Shown: positions 26,580-35,856 of the stretch, in pieces
Numbering within the stretch: position 1 is the first letter of the stretch
Layout of the letters: each line of letters begins with the position of its first letter
Assembly (NCBI GenBank): GCA_900766245.1
Contig: CAAFUR010000014.1
Coordinates: 62,001-126,000 of the forward strand
Reading direction: 5' to 3'
Source: Veillonellaceae bacterium
Lineage (GTDB): Bacteria; Bacillota; Negativicutes; Veillonellales; Veillonellaceae
DNA length: 64,000 nucleotides
Program-made: the position numbers and the translations under genes
Notes under the pieces: model-generated
Databases searched by the model: none
Told to the model about the DNA's origin: nothing
The model's input: the letters and a program-made list of their open reading frames with translations, nothing else

Positions 26580-27314
26580 TTAGGTATCTAATGTATCTGC
26601 GTTCTCTAATGCTGTTTCGATAGCGGATCGTACGGCCTTAGATAAGGTATCACCGAACTGGGAGAACGTGCCTGAGTCTGTGAGGAGTTCTCCGTTGGGG
26701 TCGATGGTCATGATGACACCATCTGTGGATGTACCCGTAGCTAGTTGTCCAGATAGGATGCTAGTGATTCCCTTGGATTGGAGGGCTACGGTTTTGGCTT
26801 CCGTTATAGTTAGCAATGATTTTGTGAGAGCCCCATCGGTGAGGGCGCAATTGGTAAATACTAATAGGTTGATGGTGCCTCCAGCATGGAAGGCGCCATC
26901 TTTTTCGTAGTACGTATAGCCATCGCCTGCTCGATGTGCTGTTTTTTCAACACCTGCTGTAGCAATGACTTCGACGATGATGCTTCCCTCTTGTAAGCAT
27001 ACATAGGCATGTCGCTCCATAGAGGCGCTAGTCAGTAAGGCCGTACAAAAATGGATGGGCAAGTCTAACTGTACGCATTCTTTTGCCAAATAAGCAGATG
27101 TGGATCCACCAGGTAATTCACTTTCATTGTTGACGAAAAATGTGAGTTGTTGATTGCGCACAGCCATGACATGGTGTAAGCCACCGTTGAAAGGGCTTGT
27201 GCTGATGGCATAATAGGGCATGTCATAGGTTACAGTAATGGCAGAATTGTGTATATCTACATAGCCACCACTACGTAGTGTAGTAGGGGCCTTATATTGA
27301 TTGTGATTGGGCAT
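26580..27314 (-). CDS. cbiZ: adenosylcobinamide amidohydrolase
   Basis: A 244-residue CbiZ-family protein that removes the aminopropanol arm from adenosylcobinamide to give cobyric acid, a cobamide salvage and remodelling route known from archaea and some bacteria. Family signatures visible are VEKTAHRAGD, GGTINLLVFTN, DGALTKSLLTITEAKT and ATGTSTDGVI. Cobalamin salvage fits the B12 needs of the two methylmalonyl-CoA mutases in this window. No cobalamin riboswitch was found before it. GGAGG lies just before the start codon. It converges with the asparaginase gene. Confidence 0.88.
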   Translation of the reverse strand: MPNHNQYKAPTTLRSGGYVDIHNSAITVTYDMPYYAISTSPFNGGLHHVMAVRNQQLTFFVNNESELPGGSTSAYLAKECVQLDLPIHFCTALLTSASMERHAYVCLQEGSIIVEVIATAGVEKTAHRAGDGYTYYEKDGAFHAGGTINLLVFTNCALTDGALTKSLLTITEAKTVALQSKGITSILSGQLATGTSTDGVIMTIDPNGELLTDSGTFSQFGDTLSKAVRSAIETALENADTLDT

Positions 27315-27446
27315 ATATCCTCCTAGTAAGTAACATGAGATTTTATATAGTTATAGTACCATAAAACGGAACATAGGGGATATTGATTTTAGTATATTTT
27401 ATATATCAGAGATTAACATAATAACTATTGGGACGTACTAAACAAC

Positions 27447-27480
27447 TCATTACCGGAATAGCGGTAATGGGCTTTTTTTT
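27447..27480 (+). terminator. T-tailed hairpin upstream of the yfbR-like gene
   Basis: CATTACCG pairs with CGGTAATG, followed by GGC and eight Ts. No plus-strand gene ends upstream of it, because the preceding gene is on the minus strand, so it must end a short leader or small RNA starting after 27315. Confidence 0.7.
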
Positions 27481-27516
27481 GTATAATGAATATAATGGAT
27501 TAAGGAGGCCTGTACC

Positions 27517-28110
27517 ATGGAAGAAAGTCATTTTTTTGCCCTTTTAGGGCGTATGAAATATATTCAGCGTTGGAGCTTGATGCGCAATACCGAAGTAGAA
27601 AACTTGCAAGGTCATAGTTTAGAAACGGCTATGATTGCCCATCAACTAGGAGTGCTTCGGAATACATATTTTGAGGGGGATGTGGATGTGAACCGATTAG
27701 CGGTACTGGCTATGTATCATGATGTGAGTGAAGTATTCACAGGAGATATGCCCACCCCAGTGAAATATTTTAACCCTAAATTGCGTTCTCTCTATGGGGA
27801 AGTGGAACAGTTGGCCAATGAAACCTTATGGCGTACGTTGCCAGAACCGGTGCAACCAGCTTATGAGGAAGCCTTAGTATCTGTTCCAGAGGAATACGAA
27901 GTACTAGTGAAAGCAGCGGATACCTTGTCAGCATTTATGAAATGTGTCACAGAAAAAGCCGCAGGTAATGACGAGTTTAATGCAGCCTATGATACGATTC
28001 ACGAACGATTAGTACAGATGCAATTGCCAGAGGTAGATCTATTTTTGAAAGTCTATGTGCCTAGCTTGACGAAGTCTTTAGATGAAATGAATGTGTCTTT
28101 TACAAAGTAA
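27517..28110 (+). CDS. yfbR: HD-domain 5'-deoxynucleotidase, YfbR family
   Basis: A 197-residue HD-superfamily phosphohydrolase, very close in length to E. coli YfbR, which removes phosphate from deoxyribonucleoside 5'-monophosphates. The first histidine is in GHSLETA, the metal-binding HD pair in MYHDVSE, followed by the family signature GDMPTPVKYFNP. A distal aspartate in VKAADTLSAF completes the site. AAGGAGG precedes ATG 27517, and two TATAAT boxes overlap at 27480-27500. Activity is expected in the cytoplasm and contributes to nucleotide pool balance. Confidence 0.9.
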   Translation: MEESHFFALLGRMKYIQRWSLMRNTEVENLQGHSLETAMIAHQLGVLRNTYFEGDVDVNRLAVLAMYHDVSEVFTGDMPTPVKYFNPKLRSLYGEVEQLANETLWRTLPEPVQPAYEEALVSVPEEYEVLVKAADTLSAFMKCVTEKAAGNDEFNAAYDTIHERLVQMQLPEVDLFLKVYVPSLTKSLDEMNVSFTK

Positions 28111-28141
28111 GAAAGTAATAGGTATTATATAAGTTACTATA

Positions 28142-28171
28142 TTGACGTTCTTGCATACTTTCACGTATACT
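28142..28171 (+). promoter_or_regulatory. predicted promoter of the valS T-box transcript
   Basis: TTGACG, an 18-base spacer and TATACT, about 30 bases after yfbR and just before the T-box leader. Confidence 0.55.
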
Positions 28172-28194
28172 AATACTGTATAGATAATAACTAA

Positions 28195-28410
28195 GAAGAG
28201 GAAAAATCTTTTGAACGCATCACAGAGAGCATTGGGTTGGTGGAACAATGTATGTAATAGAAAGAGGGTAGCCTCGGAGTTGGCATGGTGAACTAGAGTA
28301 AGTGTGCCCGCTGATCAGCGTTAACGATAATGAGTGATTGCTACGGCAATAATCTAGGTGGTACCGCGGAAGTATAGACCCTTTCGTCCTAATGGACGAG
28401 GGGTCTTTTT
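28195..28410 (+). promoter_or_regulatory. T-box leader, probably tRNA-Val responsive
   Basis: The T-box AGGTGGTACCGCGG is at 28356-28369. Stem I shows the distal pattern ACAGAGAGC followed by GGTTGGTGGAAC. A GTA codon at 28268-28270 in the expected specifier region would fit valine and the downstream valS, but the specifier assignment by eye is uncertain. The terminator AGACC...GGTCTTTTT spans 28376-28410. A gene for an AlbA-type protein stands between this leader and valS, so it should share the control. Confidence 0.8.
28376..28410 (+). terminator. T-box attenuator hairpin
   Basis: AGACC and TTCGTCC pair with GGACGA and GGTCT, ending in five Ts. Confidence 0.8.
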
Positions 28411-28432
28411 GATGTTTTGAAGAGGGAAAACT

Positions 28433-29986
28433 ATGGATTTAGTAAACTATATCGGAGAAACTAGTTCTTACGATAAAAAAGTACAGCTAGAACGGCATAA
28501 ACTTAAAAGTTGGCTAAAATCTGTTAGTGCATTTGCCAACTCAAAAGGCGGGGTGCTTATTTGGGGAATTGACGATGAAGATAGGCTAGTAGGCTTAGAT
28601 GATGCAAAAGGTGATTCTGAGTTCATCAGCACAATGATTAAGAATAAGCTAGACCCTATACCTAGAGTTAACTTAGAAATTATCAGGAATGACAACAAAG
28701 ATGTTATTATGTTACATGTGTATGAGGGAAATGAAACACCCTATTATTATGTAGATAGTGGAAATAGGACTGCCTTTATACGAATCGGAAATGAAAGCGT
28801 TGCAGCTAGCAGTGTGCAATTAAATAGCCTTATTCTACGAGGTATGAATAAAACATTTGACACCATATCAACAACTATTTCGATAGAACGAGCTGCATTT
28901 TCTAAGTTAAAATCTGTATACTTTCAGCGAACAGGGAATGATTTGCGAGATAATGATTTATTATCTTTTGGGCTAGTAAGTAGTGATCATTATCTTACGA
29001 ATGCAGGAGCGTTATTAGCTGATGAACCATTAGTTCGTCAGTCAAGGGTATTCGCCACACGGTGGAATGGTCTTGATAAAACAAATGGTAGAGAAGAGGC
29101 TCTTGATGACAAAGAGTTTGAAGGAAGCCTTTTGTTATTGTTGCAAAATAGTATAGATTTTGTAAAAACCAATTCTAAAAAGCGTTGGAAAAAAGTTGAT
29201 ACCTATCGCGTGGAATATCCTGATTATCCTGAGAGAGCAATACAAGAAGTATTGGTAAATGCATTGATTCATCGTGATTATGGTGAATTAGGGTCAGAAG
29301 TTCATATTGGTATGTATGATGATAGATTAGAAATATATTCTCCAGGAGGCATGATGGATGGAACTTTCATTCAAGAATTAAATCTATCAAATATTTCATC
29401 TAAACGTAGAAATCCGATCATTGCAGATGTATTTAGTAGAATGCACTTAATGGAGCGACGAGGCAGTGGGTTAAAGAAAGTGTTGGATATCTATGAGTCA
29501 CAAGAAGAATATAATGCATCTTTACGTCCAGAGTTTCGTTCCACTCAAAGTTCTTTTTTTGCTGTACTTAAAAATTTGAACTATGAATATGATAAAAGAA
29601 CGGCAGTAAAAAACGGCGATAAAGGGGCTATCAATCTTGATAGTAAGGAAAATAGTTCTGATGGTGGCGATATAAGACCGGCGATAAAAGATGATGAGAA
29701 CGGCGATAAAGGGGCTATCAATCCTGATGTTAAAGGAAATAGTTCTGATAGTGGCGATATAAGACCGGCGGTCAAGACCGGCGATAAAACAACGATAAAA
29801 AATGAACAAAAAAAGCAAATACTTATTTTTGCTGAAATGAATCTATTTTTTAAGGCGAAGGATGTCGCGGAATTGTTGGGATTACAAGCATCAAGAGCAA
29901 GATACTTATTACAGGAATTAGTGAAAGACGGTAAGATCCAAGGAATTGGTAATAATAAAGGTAGAAAGTACCAACTAATAAAATAA
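28433..29986 (+). CDS. AlbA_2/Schlafen-type ATP-binding transcriptional regulator-like protein
   Basis: A 517-residue protein of the family often labelled RecG-like or ATP-binding transcriptional regulator. The N-terminal AlbA_2 domain (about 10-125) has [17 protein letters not shown] RecG C-terminal/HATPase-like region follows (about 265-360), with [12 protein letters not shown] and RLEIYSPGG. Residues 394-451 form a linker made of two 29-residue repeats. The C-terminus (about 460-517) is a winged helix, [20 protein letters not shown], expected to bind DNA. The gene sits between a T-box leader and valS, an unusual place; it ends 29 bases before valS. Relatives occur near mobile or defence genes, but its job is unknown. 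GAGGGAAA precedes ATG 28433. Confidence 0.85.
   Translation: MDLVNYIGETSSYDKKVQLERHKLKSWLKSVSAFANSKGGVLIWGIDDEDRLVGLDDAKGDSEFISTMIKNKLDPIPRVNLEIIRNDNKDVIMLHVYEGNETPYYYVDSGNRTAFIRIGNESVAASSVQLNSLILRGMNKTFDTISTTISIERAAFSKLKSVYFQRTGNDLRDNDLLSFGLVSSDHYLTNAGALLADEPLVRQSRVFATRWNGLDKTNGREEALDDKEFEGSLLLLLQNSIDFVKTNSKKRWKKVDTYRVEYPDYPERAIQEVLVNALIHRDYGELGSEVHIGMYDDRLEIYSPGGMMDGTFIQELNLSNISSKRRNPIIADVFSRMHLMERRGSGLKKVLDIYESQEEYNASLRPEFRSTQSSFFAVLKNLNYEYDKRTAVKNGDKGAINLDSKENSSDGGDIRPAIKDDENGDKGAINPDVKGNSSDSGDIRPAVKTGDKTTIKNEQKKQILIFAEMNLFFKAKDVAELLGLQASRARYLLQELVKDGKIQGIGNNKGRKYQLIK
29612..29785 (+). repeat. two tandem 87-bp repeats inside the AlbA_2 gene
   Basis: Two copies of an 87-bp unit (29612-29698 and 29699-29785) beginning AACGGCGATAAAGGGGC, encoding 29-residue units with NGDKGAIN and SGDIRPA or GGDIRPA. 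A fragment of the unit precedes and follows. The period is a multiple of three, so copy-number change would lengthen or shorten the linker without a frameshift. Confidence 0.85.
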
Positions 29987-30015
29987 TTAGCATATATTCA
30001 AATACAGGAGGACAC

Positions 30016-32676
30016 ATGAAAGAGTATAAAAATTTAACTACATACAATCCAAAAGAGATTGAACAACAATGGTATACATATTGGGAAGAGAAAGGGTACT
30101 TTCATGAGGAAGTGGACACAAATAAAGAGCCTTTCAGCATTGTGTTACCGCCACCAAATGTAACAGGTCAATTGCACATGGGTCATGCCCTTGATAACAC
30201 CTTGCAAGATATTTTGATTCGTACGAAACGTATGCAAGGCTACAACGTGTTGTGGATGCCTGGTACAGACCACGCAGGGATTGCAACGCAAGTAAAAGTA
30301 GAAGAAAATATCATGAAAACGGAAGGGAAATCTCGTCATGATTTAGGTCGTGAAGAGTTCCTAAAACGTGTATGGGAATGGAAACAAGAATATGGTAGCA
30401 CCATCGTAAAACAAATCCGTAGTTTAGGTGCTTCTTGTGACTGGACTAGAGAGCGTTTTACCTTGGATGAAGGCTACCATGAGGCAGTATTAAAAGTATT
30501 CGTAGAGTTATACGAAAAAGGTTTAATCTATCGTGGAGAACGCATTACTAACTGGTGTCCTAATTGTTTGACTGCATTGTCTGATATCGAAGTAGAACAC
30601 GAAGATGAAAATGGTCATTTATGGCATATAAAATATCCTGTAATTGGTGAGGAAGATGTATTCTTAACCGTAGCTACCACACGCCCTGAAACAATGTTTG
30701 GTGACGTAGCCGTAGCGGTGAACCCTAACGATGAACGCTATGCCCATTTAGTAGGCAAAGAATTATTGCTTCCATTCGTGAACCGTCACATCCCAATCAT
30801 TGCCGATGAATACGTAGACCAATCTTTCGGTACTGGTTGCGTAAAAATTACACCTGCTCATGACCCTAATGACTTTGAAATGGGACAACGCCATAACTTA
30901 GAAAGTATCGTGGTGATGAACCCAGATGGCACTATGAATGCAGGAGCAGGTCACTTTGTGAACATGCCTCGCGAATTAGCGCGTAAACAAGTCGTAGCGG
31001 AATTAGAGGCGCAAGGTTTATTAGAAAAAGTGGAAGACCATGGTCACAGCGTAGGTCATTGTTCCCGTTGTAACACAACAGTAGAACCTATGGTATCGAA
31101 ACAATGGTTCGTATCCATGGAACCATTGGCAAAACCAGCCTTAGAAGTGGTACGTGATAAATCTATTGAATTTGTACCAGAACGTTTTACTAAAACATAT
31201 ACCAACTGGTTAGAGTCTATTCGTGATTGGTGTATTTCTCGTCAATTGTGGTGGGGACATCGTATCCCAGCGTGGTACTGCCAAGATTGTGGAGAAACGA
31301 TTGTAACGACAGAAACATTGACTGAGTGTCCACATTGCCATGGCAAAGTAGAACAAGATCCAGATGTATTAGATACATGGTTCAGCTCTGCGTTATGGCC
31401 ATTTGCCACAATGGGTTGGCCTGAAAACACAGAGGAAGTAAAACATTGGTATCCTACTAGCGTTATGGTAACAGGCTACGATATCATCTTCTTCTGGGTA
31501 GCTCGTATGATTTTCATGGGCTTAGAATTTAAAAAAGAAATTCCTTTCAAACACGTATTCATTCATGGATTAGTACGTGATAGCCAAGGTCGTAAAATGA
31601 GTAAATCTTTGGGTAATGGTATCAATCCATTAGAAGTGATCGACGAATACGGTGCCGATGCGTTGCGCTTTACTTTGGTAACTGGCAATACACCGGGCAA
31701 CGATATGCGTTTCTATATGGAACGTGTGGAAGCAAACCGTAATTTCGCCAACAAAATTTGGAATGCCTCTAAATTTGTGTTGATGAACTTAGAAGGTTTT
31801 GATGAAAGTTTCGTACCAAGCGCAGAAGACTACACATTGGCAGATAAATGGATTCTAGAAGAATACAATAAAACAGTAACTAACATTACGAATAACCTTG
31901 ATAAATTTGAATTAGGGGAAGCAGCGAGCGCTGTATACGATTTCATTTGGAATACGTACTGCGACTGGTACATTGAATTAGCGAAACCTCGTTTGTACAA
32001 CAAAGAAGGTGGCCGTGACCGTCAAACAGCTCAATACCTATTGGTATCCATCCTTCGTCATATGATGGAATTATTGCACCCATTCATGCCATTCGTAACA
32101 GAACATATTTGGCAACATTTGCCACATGAAGGGGAGAGCATCATGGTTGCTCCATGGCCAAGTACATTATCCATGGAAGGTTTTAGCTCTGCAGCGGCAC
32201 ATATGAATGTGATGATGGACGGCATCAAAGGTATTCGTAACATGCGTGCAGAAATGAATGTACCAATGGGCAAACGTTCTGAAGTTATCTTAGTGCCTGC
32301 TACAGAAGAATTGAAAGGTATCTTAGAAACCCATGGTGATTACTTCCATACCTTAGGTTGGGCAGAAAAAGTGACAGTACTTTCACCAGATGCGCCAAAA
32401 CCAGAAAATGCTACAGTAACTGTGGTGAACGGCTTAGAAGTGTACTTGTTGTTGAAAGATTTAATTGACGCAGACAAAGAAAAAGAACGTATCGCCAAAG
32501 AACAAGCCACAGTATTGAAAGAAATCGCTCGTTTAGAAGGTAAATTGAACAACCAAGGATTCTTAGCGAAAGCTCCTGAAGCGGTAGTAGCGAAAGAAAA
32601 AGAAAAATTGGAAGAATATAAACAAAAACAACAAGCCTTGAACGAACGTGAAGAGTTCTTAAAAACATTAGCATAA
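30016..32676 (+). CDS. valS: valyl-tRNA synthetase
   Basis: Charges tRNA-Val. The 886-residue class Ia synthetase has the HIGH-type motif as HMGH in [12 protein letters not shown] near residue 50, the editing domain in the middle with [15 protein letters not shown], and KMSKS in [12 protein letters not shown]-terminal coiled coil (about 810-880, rich in K and E) contacts the tRNA, as is typical for ValRS. CAGGAGG precedes ATG 30016. It lies downstream of the T-box and the AlbA_2 gene and is followed by folC after 11 bases, so all three probably share a transcript. Confidence 0.97.
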   Translation: MKEYKNLTTYNPKEIEQQWYTYWEEKGYFHEEVDTNKEPFSIVLPPPNVTGQLHMGHALDNTLQDILIRTKRMQGYNVLWMPGTDHAGIATQVKVEENIMKTEGKSRHDLGREEFLKRVWEWKQEYGSTIVKQIRSLGASCDWTRERFTLDEGYHEAVLKVFVELYEKGLIYRGERITNWCPNCLTALSDIEVEHEDENGHLWHIKYPVIGEEDVFLTVATTRPETMFGDVAVAVNPNDERYAHLVGKELLLPFVNRHIPIIADEYVDQSFGTGCVKITPAHDPNDFEMGQRHNLESIVVMNPDGTMNAGAGHFVNMPRELARKQVVAELEAQGLLEKVEDHGHSVGHCSRCNTTVEPMVSKQWFVSMEPLAKPALEVVRDKSIEFVPERFTKTYTNWLESIRDWCISRQLWWGHRIPAWYCQDCGETIVTTETLTECPHCHGKVEQDPDVLDTWFSSALWPFATMGWPENTEEVKHWYPTSVMVTGYDIIFFWVARMIFMGLEFKKEIPFKHVFIHGLVRDSQGRKMSKSLGNGINPLEVIDEYGADALRFTLVTGNTPGNDMRFYMERVEANRNFANKIWNASKFVLMNLEGFDESFVPSAEDYTLADKWILEEYNKTVTNITNNLDKFELGEAASAVYDFIWNTYCDWYIELAKPRLYNKEGGRDRQTAQYLLVSILRHMMELLHPFMPFVTEHIWQHLPHEGESIMVAPWPSTLSMEGFSSAAAHMNVMMDGIKGIRNMRAEMNVPMGKRSEVILVPATEELKGILETHGDYFHTLGWAEKVTVLSPDAPKPENATVTVVNGLEVYLLLKDLIDADKEKERIAKEQATVLKEIARLEGKLNNQGFLAKAPEAVVAKEKEKLEEYKQKQQALNEREEFLKTLA

Positions 32677-32687
32677 GGAGATCCATC

Positions 32688-33980
32688 ATGAATTATACGG
32701 AAGCGATTGCCTACCTAGAAGAGGTAGCCTCCTTTGGGATTCATCCAGGATTAGAACGGATTACAGCGCTATTAGAAGAGCTAGGAAATCCACAACATAC
32801 ATATAAAACGATCCATGTCACAGGAACGAATGGGAAAGGATCTGTATCTACCTATATTACCTATGGCTTGTATATGAGCGGGCTTCGAGTGGGGACATTT
32901 ACGTCCCCTCACCTGCAATCCTACACGGAGCGCATGCGTGTGAATACGGCCTGTATTACAGAAGAGGCTTTTGCTGATTTGATTGAACGTGTAAGCCATG
33001 CTGTGAAAACCATTATGGATCGCGGTGTGGAAGCACCCACACAATTTGAAATCTTAACAGCAGCGGCATTCCTATTCTTCCAAGAACAAGGTGTGGACTA
33101 TGCCGTTATCGAAGTAGGCTTAGGTGGATTACTAGACTCTACGAATGTCATCACTCCAGAAGTGGCAGTAATTACAAATGTGACTATTGACCATCAAGCG
33201 TACTGTGGAGATACCGTAGAGGAGATTGCCCGCCATAAAGCAGGTATTATCAAACAAGGAGTGCCTCTTGTAACAGCAGCTCAAGGGAGCGCTCTTGATG
33301 TGATCAAAGAAACAGCAAAATCATTAGGCGTGAAATACCATGTGTTTAACGAAGATTTTACTATCGATAGTCGCAGTGCGATGGCGATGGGACAAATGAT
33401 TACAGTAAAAGATAAAGCAGGCCATAAAGACATGCTCTTCACATCCATGCATGGTATCCATCAAGCCCTAAATTTAGCTTGTGCAGCAAGGGTATTGCAA
33501 ATTTTGAAAGACAAAGAACCAGCAGTGAGTGAAGAAACGTACCGTGAAGGATTGGCTCGTGCTGCTTGGCCAGGACGGTTTGAAACCTTCAAAGTCCATG
33601 GCAGGACAATCATTTTAGATGGGGCTCATAATGCGAGCGGAGCAGAAGCTTTTTCTATGACTTTCAATGAACTGTATCCAGACAAAGCGAAAACTGTGGT
33701 TTTGTCAATTTTGGAAGATAAAGATGTATCCACTATGGTCAGCTATTTAGTAGGACAAAAAGATCGAGTGATTACGGTGCCAGCGCCAACACCACGAGGC
33801 ATTGCACCGCAACAGTTGGCAAAACAAATGCCCGTCCAAGCAGATCCTATGGAGACAATCCAAGAGGGCTTAGACCATGCTATGAAACTAACTAAGGAAG
33901 GCGATATCATCGCTGTGGTGGGATCTTTATACATTCTTGGTGACGTGCAACAATGGCTCGCCCAAGAAATGGGGCACTAA
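32688..33980 (+). CDS. folC: folylpolyglutamate synthase / dihydrofolate synthase
   Basis: Adds glutamate to dihydropteroate and to folates, with ATP. The 430-residue Mur-ligase-like enzyme has the P-loop VTGTNGKGSVSTY near residue 45, the VGLGGLLDSTNV segment after residue 140, and the C-terminal ligase domain with LDGAHNASGAEAF. The valS-folC order is common in Firmicutes. The stop codon overlaps the start of the next gene as TAATG, implying translational coupling to the O-antigen-ligase-like protein. Confidence 0.95.
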   Translation: MNYTEAIAYLEEVASFGIHPGLERITALLEELGNPQHTYKTIHVTGTNGKGSVSTYITYGLYMSGLRVGTFTSPHLQSYTERMRVNTACITEEAFADLIERVSHAVKTIMDRGVEAPTQFEILTAAAFLFFQEQGVDYAVIEVGLGGLLDSTNVITPEVAVITNVTIDHQAYCGDTVEEIARHKAGIIKQGVPLVTAAQGSALDVIKETAKSLGVKYHVFNEDFTIDSRSAMAMGQMITVKDKAGHKDMLFTSMHGIHQALNLACAARVLQILKDKEPAVSEETYREGLARAAWPGRFETFKVHGRTIILDGAHNASGAEAFSMTFNELYPDKAKTVVLSILEDKDVSTMVSYLVGQKDRVITVPAPTPRGIAPQQLAKQMPVQADPMETIQEGLDHAMKLTKEGDIIAVVGSLYILGDVQQWLAQEMGH

Positions 33981-35179
33981 TGGATGCCCTACGTAGACTA
34001 TCTATAGATCAGTGGATAGTCTATCTACTCTATGGAGCAACGGTGTGTATTCCCTTATTACCTATAGGAGGCAATATTCTTGTCCTTGTGGCGGGGATAT
34101 TGGCATTGCTATTTGATAGGCAACGATTTTCTGGGGCCTTACATTGGCTACAATGGGCAGTTCTGGGATTTATTCTTTGGACGGGAATTTCTATCGTTAA
34201 TTCCATGAATATACAATGGTCGGCTATGAGCTGGTTCTACCATATAGGTATGTATGGCAGTATCTATTGGTTGATGACATATTATATAGATACTGAAAGA
34301 CGGCAGAAAACGTTTTTGTCCTTATTTTGTATGACTGGAGTTCTCGTGTGCTTAGGTGCGGGATATCAGTATTTTTATATGACTCCGGAACATATTCATG
34401 AATGGGTGGATAATGTTTATTTTCCAGGACTCATGCGGCGCATGTATGGGACGTTACAGAACCCTAATTTATTGGGTGAGTATTTATTGTTTGTCCTGTC
34501 CATTGGTGGATTAGGAACGATACAGGTATTGAAAGCTAAAGATTGGAAACGCTTTGCTTACATGGCATTAGCTGTCGTATTTATGCTATTATGCCTTGTT
34601 CTTACCTATTCGAGAGGCATGTGGCTTAGTTTGGCTATTGTTGTATTTGTAGCAGGTATTTGTGTAGAGCGAAGATTATTATATGCTCTTCTAGTAGTGC
34701 CGTTAGTGTTATTCTTTTACCATGGGGAAGTATCCAGTCGATTATGGTCCCTTTTTAGTGGGCAAGATACATCGGTCATGCTTCGGTGGGCATTGTGGGA
34801 TAGTACTATGTACATGATAGAAGATTTTCCTGTCTTTGGTATTGGTTGGGATGCGTTTTGGATGACCTATCCAGACTATAATTACTTTATCCAAGATCCA
34901 ACGGTCATAATCTATCATGCTCATAATTTGTATTTGCAAGTGGCTGCAGAAACGGGCCCCATTTCCTTGTGCTTGTTGTTAGCAATATTGCTAGGGCATA
35001 GTAGAAATGTACAAAAACAAAAGTGCCTTTCCATTCCATATCGCTATAGTATGACCTTAATCACCGTAGTTGTTTTGGTAAGCGGTCTCTTTGATCATGC
35101 TTTATATAGCCAGCAAGTAAGTATGGTCTTGTGGCAACTATTAGGCTTTTCTATGAGTGTCGTACGAAATAAAAAATAA
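33980..35179 (+). CDS. O-antigen ligase / Wzy-like membrane protein
   Basis: A 399-residue polytopic membrane protein with roughly ten hydrophobic segments and a large extracytoplasmic loop between about 255 and 330. The TYSRGMWLSL segment fits the Wzy_C/O-antigen ligase family, which joins or polymerises surface glycans using an undecaprenyl-linked donor. Negativicutes have an outer membrane with lipopolysaccharide, so an O-antigen ligase role is plausible; a polymerase or other glycan ligase is possible. ATG 33980 overlaps the folC stop. A good terminator follows. Confidence 0.8.
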   Translation: MDALRRLSIDQWIVYLLYGATVCIPLLPIGGNILVLVAGILALLFDRQRFSGALHWLQWAVLGFILWTGISIVNSMNIQWSAMSWFYHIGMYGSIYWLMTYYIDTERRQKTFLSLFCMTGVLVCLGAGYQYFYMTPEHIHEWVDNVYFPGLMRRMYGTLQNPNLLGEYLLFVLSIGGLGTIQVLKAKDWKRFAYMALAVVFMLLCLVLTYSRGMWLSLAIVVFVAGICVERRLLYALLVVPLVLFFYHGEVSSRLWSLFSGQDTSVMLRWALWDSTMYMIEDFPVFGIGWDAFWMTYPDYNYFIQDPTVIIYHAHNLYLQVAAETGPISLCLLLAILLGHSRNVQKQKCLSIPYRYSMTLITVVVLVSGLFDHALYSQQVSMVLWQLLGFSMSVVRNKK

Positions 35180-35189
35180 TATAAAACTT

Positions 35190-35231
35190 AAAAAGTATAG
35201 AGAAGGTCTTATGATAATCTCTATACTTTTT
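35190..35231 (+). terminator. terminator after the O-antigen-ligase-like gene
   Basis: AAAAAGTATAGAGA pairs with TCTCTATACTTTTT around a 14-base loop; symmetric A and T runs make it able to act in both directions. Confidence 0.85.
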
Positions 35232-35856
35232 ATATATGGTAATCATTGTGTTTAGGGTGTATGAGGGCTATAACAATATTTACATACATCAATGACTATA
35301 GACGAATGAGAATGCTGATCTGCCAGTTATAAGAGAGTATTTCTTGGCAGTGAGGTAAAAAATAAAGTGTGTACGTATCATGAGTGATATAGTTTTAATG
35401 CAGACTATGAAGCGGATTAAGAAATACGATTTGGGAAATAACAAAAAAGAATAAAAGCAAATAACTGTTAGTTATGAATAATATAACACGTAGAAATGCA
35501 TAAACATAAATAGAGTGTATATATAAGAATTAAAATATCGAAAAAAGTTGTACTATACCAATATTTATAGATATAGGTAGATAAAGGGTATAACAAAAAG
35601 TTATACTCACATTGGAATTGTCTATTCTGTATGCCTATTATGCATATATTTGCATATATGGTTGACAATAACAAGAAAAATGAGTAGTATTTATGAGAAT
35701 TAACAAATATCACACTTTGAGTAGATATTTAATCTTATATTTCTGTAACAGTTTTGTAAGTAAGAAATTTCTTTCATAACAGAAATAAAAGAATTGAATG
35801 TATCGTGTGATTGTTAGATAGCTGAATAAGTCATTCAAACTAAAGGAGATGGTAGT
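35232..35856. other. long AT-rich region before the propionate cluster
   Basis: About 620 bases with no gene I can support. It holds a GTATAAC/GTTATAC dyad at 35588-35606, the promoter at 35662-35690, and ATTTCTGT and ACAGAAAT words about 35 bases apart near 35740-35790 that form an inverted repeat in the leader. The long leader leaves room for regulation of the succinate decarboxylation genes. Confidence 0.4.
35662..35690 (+). promoter_or_regulatory. predicted promoter of the succinate decarboxylation cluster
   Basis: TTGACA, a 17-base spacer and TAGTAT, 167 bases before the CoA transferase start. Confidence 0.5.

Noticed and set aside
29612..29785. CRISPR-like repeats
   Set aside because: Only two contiguous units, 87 bp, without spacers and inside a coding frame; they are a protein-level tandem repeat. 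No CRISPR array was seen elsewhere.
35468..35713. 81-codon minus-strand frame in the AT-rich region before the CoA transferase
   Set aside because: Composition is explained by the AT-rich DNA; no ribosome binding site, and it overlaps the predicted promoter.
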